From positions 1-7,375 of the forward strand of contig JAAZNH010000215.1 in NCBI GenBank assembly GCA_012798365.1: DNA of 7,375 bases, in the 5' to 3' direction. Of this stretch, positions 1 to 5,284 are shown piece after piece. A model generated the notes under the pieces. The model was not told where the DNA came from and made no database searches. It worked only from the letters and a program-made list of their open reading frames with translations. This stretch comes from Methanomicrobiales archaeon (GTDB taxonomy: Archaea > Halobacteriota > Methanomicrobia > Methanomicrobiales > Methanospirillaceae). How positions within the stretch are numbered: position 1 is the stretch's first letter; each line of letters opens with the position of its first letter. Made by a program: the position numbers and the translations under genes.

Positions 1-1064
1 GATTCCACGACCTCGGCGTTAAGGTCGCCGGCTGCCATCCGCTCTGCACTTTCTGTCAGGGCCTTGATGGGCCGGACAATCCGGCGCGACACCACGTAGA
101 CCAGGAGCCCGGTGCCGGCGATCGAGATGATGATGAGGGCTTCAAGGTAATACATCATCCGGGTTATGCTGGCATAGGCCTCCTTGGTGGGCAGTTCGGT
201 CACCACGGCCCAGCCGGTACCTACTATCGGGGCATACACCCCGATAACATCATCCCCGGTCATCCCCTGGTATTCGTATACCTGTTGTGCATCCCCCGGG
301 TCACCGGCAACGAAATCATGGACCGGGGGCATCCGGGTCATGTCCCGTCCATAGTTCTGCAGCACTTCGGCTGACTCCTGGTAGGCAATGAACCGGCCAT
401 TCTTATCAACCAGGTACGCGTAGCCGGTATCCCCGACATTGGTATGCGAGACTTTCTGCCAGAGCCGGACAACATTCACTTCGGATGTCAGGGCCCCGGT
501 AATCTCGTCCTGCTTTGTCTGCACCGGCACGGTAACCCGGATCGAGAGGAGGCCGCTGTCGGGAGAGATATACGCGGGGCTGATGGAGGATACTCCGTTC
601 ATGGCATCAATGAACCCGGGGTCAGTTGCCATGGTGCCCAGTTCGCCGGGAAGGTACGTGTGGAACCGGGAGACTTTGACCGATTCAGCACCGGTTTTAT
701 CAAGGAGCGTGACCTGGGAAAAGATGGTCTGGCGTGATATCAGCAGGTCTTCGAGCACCTCGTGCTGCTGTGCTGTAGTCATGGATGAGAGCGGGGTAAT
801 CTCTTCAAAGAGCAGCAGCTCATCCCTGACCGAACCGGTAAATGAAGAGATGAGCAGGGCAACATTGTCCGCCCTGCTTTTCTGCAGGTCGACCATGCTC
901 TGCTGCTCCTGGGAATAGGCGATGGCAATGAGCCCGGCACCGGTGACAGTGAGTGCAATGATGACGATAAGGATTGCAGCCCAGCTGAGCTTGGCTCCCA
1001 GGCTGCGGTTCCACGGGACCGCGGGGGATGTATCAGGATCGCGTTTTGGATCCCGGGGATTCAT
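1..1064 (-). CDS. dCache-HAMP transmembrane sensor (histidine kinase or chemoreceptor), 3' end outside window
   Basis: This reading frame stays open from the ATG at 1064 to the left edge (about 354 residues), so only the N-terminal half is present. It has a basic cytoplasmic N-terminus (about residues 1-26) and a first membrane helix (about 27-50, LSWAAILIVIIALTV). An extracytoplasmic double-Cache region follows (about 55-300), including the typical GDTGYAYLVDKNGRFIAY stretch and a membrane-distal repeat ending GTGWAVVTELP. A second membrane helix (about 306-325) leads into a HAMP linker (RRIVRPIKALTESAERMAAG). The output module lies off the window, so histidine kinase, chemoreceptor and other HAMP-linked outputs cannot be told apart. 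The start codon overlaps the stop of the upstream binding-protein gene (ATGA), implying coupled translation. That overlap suggests, by inference, that the binding protein presents its ligand to this sensor or shares its regulation. Confidence 0.85.
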   Translation of the reverse strand, partial: MNPRDPKRDPDTSPAVPWNRSLGAKLSWAAILIVIIALTVTGAGLIAIAYSQEQQSMVDLQKSRADNVALLISSFTGSVRDELLLFEEITPLSSMTTAQQHEVLEDLLISRQTIFSQVTLLDKTGAESVKVSRFHTYLPGELGTMATDPGFIDAMNGVSSISPAYISPDSGLLSIRVTVPVQTKQDEITGALTSEVNVVRLWQKVSHTNVGDTGYAYLVDKNGRFIAYQESAEVLQNYGRDMTRMPPVHDFVAGDPGDAQQVYEYQGMTGDDVIGVYAPIVGTGWAVVTELPTKEAYASITRMMYYLEALIIISIAGTGLLVYVVSRRIVRPIKALTESAERMAAGDLNAEVVE

Positions 1065-2290
1065 GCGCCTCCCCCCTGTTCAACCCGCGGTACTGCAGTG
1101 GCATATTCCCGGGGCCAGACCGGCAGATAGTCCCCGTTCTGTACCTGGACAATAAAGAGCGTGGCAAACTCGTTCTGCCCATCTTCGTCAAACCGTATCC
1201 GCTCGGCCGGAAGGATCATGTGGGGCCCGCGGGGCATGTCGGTTTTTGCAAGGGCGTCCCGGAGCGCACCACGGTCGTTTTTTCCGGCACGTTCCAGGGC
1301 ATCGGCAAGGACCCAGACTGCCTGGTACGTGTACGCACTGTCCCCGGTAATATTCGCGCCGAAGCGGGCCCTGAACCGGTCATTGACCTCTTTTCCCCCG
1401 GGTGCATACTGGGAGTATTCTGATGAGGTGAAGGTCCCGTCCGCTGCGGATCCCAGCCGGCCCGTATACTCCGGAAGCGTTGTACCCCCGGCAGTATCGA
1501 TAAGCGGAATCGTTGAACCGGATCTCCTGAGGGCCTGCCGGATGAGGATGCTGTCCTCAGCATAGGTTACTTCAAGGATAGCATCCGGGCGGGATGCGAG
1601 GACGCGGGCGATCTCGGTATCAAGATTTGTCACCTTTTCCGGGTTGTAACTGACCTCGGTTGCCACGACCATGCCGTTCTTCTCAAGGGCAACCTTCTGG
1701 GCAAGCGCCGAGGAGGTCCCAAAATCCGTGTTCTCATGGAGCAGGGCAACCCGCCGGACCGGCTGCCCGGTCATCCGTTCCAGGTCGAGGAGGAACCGGC
1801 CCTGGTCCCGGCCGTAATACTGGGCTTTAGGGATAACCCGGAACGTGTAGCGGAAACCCCGCTCGGTAATCACATCCGCGATCCCGACACTCACGATGAA
1901 TGGTGTCTCGTATTCTTCGGCTACCTGGGTTGCAGGCCTGACAACACTGCTCTGGTATGCACCAACGATGGCAACAACGTTGTCGTTCTGGATCAGGTTC
2001 CGCGTTGCATTTGTCCCGTCAGCGGCATTGCTCCTCGTGTCAGCAATCACCGGTTCCAGCTTTGCCCCGCCAAGCGAGGCTATACCCCCAGCGGCATTGA
2101 TCTCCTCGATTGCTAAAAGAGCCCCGTTGGTGCAGTCCTTCCCGTTATAGGAAAGGTCCCCGGTCAGGGGAAAAAGAATACCAACCCTGATGGTTTCCGG
2201 GGCCGGGGGCTGACCGGTGCCGGTACAGCCGGCCGCTGCCAGCAGCAGGGCTGCAAGCAGGATGAGAAAAAAACCCGCTGCCCGCCGCAT
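1061..2290 (-). CDS. Lipoprotein solute-binding protein, branched-chain amino acid (LivK/Peripla_BP_6) type
   Basis: The product is a 409-residue extracytoplasmic binding protein. Residues 1-21 form a lipoprotein signal (MRRAAGFFLILLAALLLAAA) ending in an AAAGC lipobox, with Cys22 as the likely lipid anchor. The first lobe opens with the family signature GILFPLTGDLSYNG (about 37-50), then ALLAIEEINAAGG. Later come IVGAYQSSVV, the interlobe YYGRDQG region, and HENTDFGTS before the second lobe. I chose the ATG at 2290, not the in-frame TTG at 2329 or ATG at 2317. It puts the signal peptide at the very N-terminus, has GGGGGA 11 bases upstream, and leaves a leader of about 37 bases from a TATA-like box. 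The ligand is probably an amino acid, amide or similar small molecule, but cannot be read from sequence. No ABC permease or ATPase gene is in view; the next gene, overlapping by ATGA, is a Cache sensor. Confidence 0.9.
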   Translation of the reverse strand: MRRAAGFFLILLAALLLAAAGCTGTGQPPAPETIRVGILFPLTGDLSYNGKDCTNGALLAIEEINAAGGIASLGGAKLEPVIADTRSNAADGTNATRNLIQNDNVVAIVGAYQSSVVRPATQVAEEYETPFIVSVGIADVITERGFRYTFRVIPKAQYYGRDQGRFLLDLERMTGQPVRRVALLHENTDFGTSSALAQKVALEKNGMVVATEVSYNPEKVTNLDTEIARVLASRPDAILEVTYAEDSILIRQALRRSGSTIPLIDTAGGTTLPEYTGRLGSAADGTFTSSEYSQYAPGGKEVNDRFRARFGANITGDSAYTYQAVWVLADALERAGKNDRGALRDALAKTDMPRGPHMILPAERIRFDEDGQNEFATLFIVQVQNGDYLPVWPREYATAVPRVEQGGGA

Positions 2291-2349
2291 TGTCAAGTGT
2301 TTCCCCCGTAATTTCATGCACGGATTCAAACGATAATACGGGTCACCAC

Positions 2350-2361
2350 TATATAATAATT
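2350..2361 (-). promoter_or_regulatory. Candidate TATA box for the binding-protein/sensor unit
   Basis: On the minus strand this reads AATTATTATATA, an AT-rich island in GC-rich DNA. Transcription starting about 26 bases further on would begin near 2327, giving a leader of about 37 bases to the ATG at 2290. A start at the TTG 2329 would coincide with the transcription start, which argues against it. This is pattern matching only. Confidence 0.45.
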
Positions 2362-2379
2362 AAGAAAGTAAGAGGCCGT

Positions 2380-2396
2380 GTACCTCCGCAGGGTAC
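2380..2396 (-). terminator. Weak candidate terminator hairpin after the winged-helix gene
   Basis: Arms GTACC (2380-2384) and GGTAC (2392-2396) can pair around a 7-base loop just after the stop at 2398. On the minus strand a pyrimidine-rich but interrupted tract (CTCTTACTTTCTTAATT) follows. The stem is only 5 bp and there is no clean U run, so the call is tentative. Confidence 0.25.
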
Positions 2397-2397
2397 C

Positions 2398-2676
2398 TCA
2401 GCCCAGCCTGAACCCGGGGCCGGAATCGAAGAGTTTCTGGTAGAGCGTTGAGAACAGCCGGACATATTCTGCCGATTCCGGCGTGGCAACATAGCGGATC
2501 TTCTCCTCCTCTTTTACCGTTGCAAGGTAGCCTTTCGATGTCAGGAATTCCAGGTATTCCTGTGCAGTCTTCGAGTTGAGATCACACCGGTTGATGATGG
2601 CTGTGAACGATCGCGCGGATTTGCAATAGACAAGGATCTCCCAGTAGATCTCGTACACCGTGCGGCGCCCGGTCAT
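2398..2676 (-). CDS. Small winged-helix DNA-binding protein (ArnR1-like/HTH_45 type)
   Basis: This 92-residue protein is essentially one winged-helix domain. A first helix (YEIYWEILVYC, about 8-18) is followed by a helix-turn-helix (about 22-47: SFTAIINRCDLNSKTAQEYL, then EFLTSKGYL). A beta wing comes next (ATVKEEEKIRYVATPESAEY) and then a C-terminal helix (VRLFSTLYQKLFD). The pattern of helix, recognition helix, 'L..KGYL' and 'Y..TPE' matches the small archaeal predicted regulators grouped as COG3432/HTH_45. The ATG overlaps the stop of the membrane-protein gene upstream (ATGA), so the two are probably co-translated. Direct DNA binding is inferred from the fold; targets are unknown. Such small proteins often dimerise through the last helix, which fits the length here. 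Confidence 0.75.
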   Translation of the reverse strand: MTGRRTVYEIYWEILVYCKSARSFTAIINRCDLNSKTAQEYLEFLTSKGYLATVKEEEKIRYVATPESAEYVRLFSTLYQKLFDSGPGFRLG

Positions 2677-3311
2677 GGTTCATCAAGCCCCAGTGACGCC
2701 TTCAGGGCGCATTCCGATTCTTCGATCTCTGCAAGCCGGTTGTTCCAGGCAACGGCAAATTTCGTGAGATAATATGATGAGGCAAGGTTTGCAGCAAGGA
2801 TTGCAAGCGTGAGGACCTGGGCAAGGATGGTGATCCGGTTGTCCAACGTGATGGAAAAACTGCCCGGCCCACAGGAGAATGTTTCAAGGCTGGTCAGTAT
2901 TCCGAGCAGGAAAAGACAGAGCCCGCAGAGCGGGCCAATGAGGATAACCGTCCCAAGAGTCCGGCGGATCTCCCTATAATGCGCAAGCATCCTGACGATG
3001 AGGCAGGTGATACGCTCGTACGAAAGAGACGGGTCTTGTGCATCGAGCAGGTCCCGCACCTCCCGCACACCCGCGGAAATCCGGCGGGTTGTATGGAATG
3101 CACTGACCCCGAGCCCGAAACAGATCATCGCCACGACGCCGGTCAACAGCCGGAGTTCAGGAGATGCCATGCTGTTTGTGAGTCCCAGCACGGAAGCGAT
3201 AATGTACAATAGGCCGGAGACTATTGCGATAGCTCCAACGACAAGGTTCATTGTTGACACAAGACAGAAGTATCCCACCTCTGTCCGGAACTGATTTACC
3301 ACGGGTTTCAT
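2673..3311 (-). CDS. Four-helix integral membrane protein, unknown function
   Basis: I do not recognise this 212-residue protein. It shows four hydrophobic segments, at about residues 17-43, 54-76, 119-141 and 161-183. Between helices 2 and 3 lies a charged, probably cytoplasmic, stretch (about 77-117) rich in Arg and Glu (TRRISAGVREVRDLLD, then YERITCLIVRMLAHYREIRR). A charged C-terminal helix (about 184-204) follows the last membrane segment. I prefer the ATG at 3311: the longer frame starts with a TTG at 3347 and adds only an unremarkable 12 residues, and AGGT lies upstream of the ATG. The gene overlaps the winged-helix gene by ATGA. The pairing suggests, without proof, that the membrane protein controls or localises the regulator. 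The unit is divergent from the pscS unit. Confidence 0.75.
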   Translation of the reverse strand: MKPVVNQFRTEVGYFCLVSTMNLVVGAIAIVSGLLYIIASVLGLTNSMASPELRLLTGVVAMICFGLGVSAFHTTRRISAGVREVRDLLDAQDPSLSYERITCLIVRMLAHYREIRRTLGTVILIGPLCGLCLFLLGILTSLETFSCGPGSFSITLDNRITILAQVLTLAILAANLASSYYLTKFAVAWNNRLAEIEESECALKASLGLDEP

Positions 3312-3410
3312 GATGTACCGGCTTACCTGTATTCTGGCGTTCTGCAAATAAATGGCATGAAACTTTGTTACCTGTCACGGCTCACGACAGGCAGGGTGCA
3401 TGACCGCAGG

Positions 3411-3447
3411 TACTTATTTTCCCGGCACTTATATGATACGCAGGTGA
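3411..3447 (+). promoter_or_regulatory. Candidate promoter and ribosome-binding site of the pscS unit
   Basis: Two TATA-like sequences lie upstream of the ATG at 3452: TACTTATTTT (3411-3420) and CTTATATGAT (3428-3437). Canonical spacing of about 26 bases from the first would start transcription near 3442, leaving a very short leader. The same spacing from the second would fall just inside the reading frame, which argues for the first or for unusual spacing. AGGTGA (3442-3447) is a good Shine-Dalgarno sequence 4 bases before the ATG. It supports translation starting at 3452. Confidence 0.45.
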
Positions 3448-3451
3448 ACAG

Positions 3452-3634
3452 ATGTCAAAACGGGCTGTCGACATGACCTTCCAGGCGCTCTATACGCTCA
3501 CGGACCTCCGCGTCCTCCTCCGTGAAACGGCGCCTTCCCATGAATTCAATGCACAGCAGAAAGCACAGGCACAACGCCTGCTGGAGAACCTTGAGCGGCA
3601 GGTCGGGTCGCTGAAACAGGAGATGCTGAAATGA
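3452..3634 (+). CDS. 60-residue helical protein translationally coupled to SepCysS, unknown function
   Basis: A small protein with no motif I can name. It appears all-helical: residues 8-27 (MTFQALYTLTDLRVLLRETA) form one amphipathic stretch. After a short SHEF break, residues 32-60 form a long Gln/Glu/Lys-rich helix with coiled-coil character (FNAQQKAQAQRLLENLERQV). There is no signal peptide or membrane segment, so it should be cytosolic. Translation is supported by AGGTGA 4 bases before the ATG, and its stop overlaps the pscS start (ATGA at 3631-3634). Its tail also supplies the pscS ribosome-binding site (AGGAG, 3618-3622). In some methanogens the protein SepCysE bridges SepRS and SepCysS. 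That protein is much longer and I see no clear similarity, so a partner role is only a hypothesis. Confidence 0.7.
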   Translation: MSKRAVDMTFQALYTLTDLRVLLRETAPSHEFNAQQKAQAQRLLENLERQVGSLKQEMLK

Positions 3635-4812
3635 GGTGTGGCAGCGGTATCGAGGCCCGGCAGGTTGACGAGCTCTTCATCAATATTGATCCCATCCAGG
3701 CAGGCGGCCGGCTGACCGGCGATGCGATGAAGGCTGTCATTGCCTATGGCGACGGGTACTCTGTTTGTGATAACTGCCGGAAACCCAACCGGCTTGACTA
3801 CATTGCAAAGCCTCCCATCGCGGAGTTCCACAAGGATGTTGCAACGTGGCTGAACATGGACGCGGTCCGGACCGTGCCCGGGGCACGCCGGGGGTTCCAG
3901 GCGGTTGCCCATACCTACGTTAAGAAAGGCGATCCCGTGCTCCTCACGTCGCTCTCGCATTACACTGAGTTCCTCGCGGTTGAGGAGACCGGTGGAATTC
4001 CCCGCGAAATCCCGGCAACTGACCAGAAACTTGTCACGCCCGATGCGGCTGCAGAAAAGATCGAGGCAGTGAAACGCGAGTTTGGCAGGGCGCCTGTCCT
4101 TGCGTTCATTGACCATGTCGATTACCAGTACGGCAACATGCATGACGTTAGGGGTATTGCAAAAGTCTGCCGGCAGTACGATGTGCCGATACTCTACAAC
4201 GGGGCCTATACGGTGGGGATCCTGCCGGTTGACGGCAAGGCACTGGGCGTTGATTTTATTGTCGGTTCCGGCCACAAGAGCATGGCAGCCCCCGCACCCT
4301 CCGGTATCCTTGCCACAACCGCAGAGCGGGAGAAGGAGGTCTTCCGCACCACCCAGATCACCGGCGATGTTACGAACCGGAAGTTCGGGATCAAGGAGCC
4401 GGAGATGATGGGCTGCACGCTGATGGGCGTGACCCTTGTCGGCATGATGGCCTCGTTCCCGCACGTGAAGGAGCGTACAAAGCACTTTGATGCGGAACTC
4501 AAAAACCACCAGGTTGTCATGGATGGTCTCCTGTCGGTTGAGGGCACCACCTGCCTCTCGGAATACCCGCGCAAGCACACGATGACCCGGATCAATACGA
4601 TTGAATCCTTTGACAAAATTGCAGAAACCCACAAGAAACGCGGGTACTATCTCCAGAGCGCTCTTGAGGAGCGGGGTATCACGGGCATCATTCCCGGTGC
4701 AACGAAAGTCTGGAAGTTCAACACGTACGGGGCAACGGCAAAACAGGCAGAGCACCTTGCCCGGGCATTCGTTGAGATAGCACAAGAGAACGGGTTGCCG
4801 GTCAAAGCCTGA
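3631..4812 (+). CDS. pscS: O-phospho-L-seryl-tRNA(Cys):Cys-tRNA synthase (SepCysS)
   Basis: The product is a 393-residue PLP enzyme of fold type I. It converts phosphoseryl-tRNA(Cys), made by SepRS, into Cys-tRNA(Cys), the tRNA-dependent route to cysteine in methanogens. Recognisable parts are the N-terminal INIDPIQAGGRLT and the cysteine pair in YSVCDNC (Cys46, Cys49). Also present are the PGARRGFQAVAH cofactor loop (about 84-94), FIDHVDYQYGN (159-169) and LYNGAYTVG (188-196). The Schiff-base lysine is Lys216 in VGSGHKSMAAPAPSG. A third conserved cysteine lies in MMGCTLMG (Cys262). The two-plus-one cysteine pattern is the family's sulfur-handling set (iron-sulfur cluster or persulfide). Length is normal. 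The ATG at 3631 has AGGAG 8 bases upstream and overlaps the preceding 60-codon gene. Neither SepRS nor a sulfur donor gene is in the window. Confidence 0.96.
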   Translation: MRCGSGIEARQVDELFINIDPIQAGGRLTGDAMKAVIAYGDGYSVCDNCRKPNRLDYIAKPPIAEFHKDVATWLNMDAVRTVPGARRGFQAVAHTYVKKGDPVLLTSLSHYTEFLAVEETGGIPREIPATDQKLVTPDAAAEKIEAVKREFGRAPVLAFIDHVDYQYGNMHDVRGIAKVCRQYDVPILYNGAYTVGILPVDGKALGVDFIVGSGHKSMAAPAPSGILATTAEREKEVFRTTQITGDVTNRKFGIKEPEMMGCTLMGVTLVGMMASFPHVKERTKHFDAELKNHQVVMDGLLSVEGTTCLSEYPRKHTMTRINTIESFDKIAETHKKRGYYLQSALEERGITGIIPGATKVWKFNTYGATAKQAEHLARAFVEIAQENGLPVKA

Positions 4813-4830
4813 TTTTTTTTAAATTTTTTT
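4813..4830 (+). terminator. U-tract terminator directly after pscS
   Basis: The pscS stop codon is followed at once by T8-AAA-T7 (4813-4820 and 4824-4830). Stem-less U-rich tracts are the usual archaeal termination signal, and the position behind a plus-strand gene fits. Confidence 0.7.
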
Positions 4831-4890
4831 AATCCGTTCATTCTTTTCGTATCACCCTTTCCATACACGGGGTATAAACACAGGCTCGTA

Positions 4891-4947
4891 TCATTTTTTT
4901 TTAGATTTTTTTGTAACTTTCCTGTCAGCAGTAATAGTTTCGTCCAT
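4891..4947 (-). CDS. Possible 18-residue lysine-rich microprotein
   Basis: The minus strand carries an ATG at 4947 with GAGGAG (4952-4957) only 4 bases before it, one of the cleanest Shine-Dalgarno sequences in the window. It reads MDETITADRKVTKKSKKK and then stops. An in-frame ATG at 5001 would lengthen it to 36 residues, adding a basic segment (TVKKRARRK), but has a poorer ribosome-binding site. Against it: the Lys codons are simply the complement of the T9-AGA-T7 tract, which may be a plus-strand terminator, and a frame this short arises easily by chance. Function unknown. Confidence 0.2.
   Translation of the reverse strand: MDETITADRKVTKKSKKK
4894..4912 (+). terminator. Second U-tract pair, probable backup terminator
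   Basis: T9-AGA-T7 repeats the architecture of the tract right after pscS, about 80 bases further on. It could catch read-through from pscS. It could instead be the A-rich coding end of a small minus-strand frame. Confidence 0.4.
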
Positions 4948-5082
4948 TTTTCTCCTCGCCCTCTTTTTAACAGTTCCATCCTGGAACGGTCGGGAAGGCA
5001 TCCGGATCCGATCCACTCCTGATCCCGGATCCGGGCGTTGTACGACCCCGGATTACCTGCCACAATGATGGCTGCGGGGAAT

Positions 5083-5143
5083 TTCATGCAATTGAGGGGG
5101 TATTTCACGCAAGGGTTCTGGATCGGGGCCCGATTTGCATGAA
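5083..5143. repeat. Nested inverted repeats (TTCATGCAA/TTGCATGAA around ATCGGGGCCCGAT)
   Basis: Perfect 9-base arms at 5083-5091 and 5135-5143 flank 43 bases, and a 13-base perfect palindrome (5122-5134) abuts the right arm. This may be a structured RNA stem or a protein-binding site. It lies just downstream of a TATA-like box on the minus strand. Confidence 0.45.
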
Positions 5144-5172
5144 TCACGGTTATCCGGGTATTTTTCAGGGTG

Positions 5173-5180
5173 CTATAAAA
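5173..5180 (-). promoter_or_regulatory. Orphan TATA-like box in the intergenic region
   Basis: The minus strand reads TTTTATAG, close to the archaeal TTTATATA consensus, preceded by a short AAGG. Transcription would begin near 5150 and run through the palindromes. No established gene starts there. The same bases on the plus strand read CTATAAAA, so direction is uncertain. Confidence 0.3.
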
Positions 5181-5243
5181 CCTTAACAGGCCCTAATGGC
5201 TGGCCAAAACCAGGAATCATCAGGGTACAGGCAGGGCTTTATG

Positions 5244-5267
5244 AAAAAAGGGGGTTACAGGCCCCCC
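5244..5267 (-). terminator. Hairpin plus U-run terminator of msvR
   Basis: On the minus strand GGGGG (5266-5262) pairs with CCCCC (5254-5250) around a 7-base loop and is followed at once by TTTTTT (5249-5244). This is a bacterial-looking intrinsic terminator about 20 bases after the msvR stop. A second stem, CCCCGG-GA-CCGGGG (5264-5277), overlaps its base and could compete with it. Confidence 0.65.
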
Positions 5268-5284
5268 GGGACCGGGGCTCCGGA

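Larger units (their letters stand above)
4813..5284. other. 472-base intergenic region with palindromes, no convincing gene
   Basis: The region between the convergent pscS and msvR genes holds two T-tract pairs near its left end and a hairpin terminator at its right end. The middle contains a cluster of inverted repeats. GTTCCA/TGGAAC pair around 3 bases (4973-4987). CCCGGATCCGGG is a 12-base palindrome (5024-5035), and ATCGGGGCCCGAT is a 13-base palindrome (5122-5134). TTCATGCAA/TTGCATGAA are 9-base arms 43 bases apart (5083-5143). There is also a TATA-like TTTTATAG on the minus strand (5173-5180). I see no tRNA signature. Longer open frames here run antisense into the flanking genes and show no recognisable protein. 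A small RNA or microprotein is possible but unproven. Confidence 0.6.

Noticed and set aside
439..918. Plus-strand frame of 159 codons within the sensor gene
   Set aside because: The opposite strand encodes a clear dCache domain with membrane helices. This product is Ser-rich with no recognisable fold, typical of an antisense shadow.
1161..2150. Several plus-strand frames over the binding-protein gene
   Set aside because: The minus-strand product has a full signal peptide, lipobox and family motifs over this whole span, and the plus-strand products show none.
3490..4785. Long open frame of 431 codons antisense to pscS
   Set aside because: It lies entirely over the clearly identified SepCysS gene and its upstream partner, shows no coherent domain, and is explained by GC-rich codon bias leaving the opposite strand free of stops.
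4647..5147. Minus-strand frame of 166 codons across the pscS 3' end and the intergenic region
   Set aside because: Half is antisense to pscS, the rest translates A-rich tracts into Lys runs, and it has no recognisable domain. The small frame 4891-4947 is in another frame and better supported by a ribosome-binding site.
4813..5284. tRNA or CRISPR array in the gene-poor region
   Set aside because: I found no GTTCRA T-loop with an acceptor stem on either strand and no regularly spaced direct repeats. The repeats present are inverted, not CRISPR-like.
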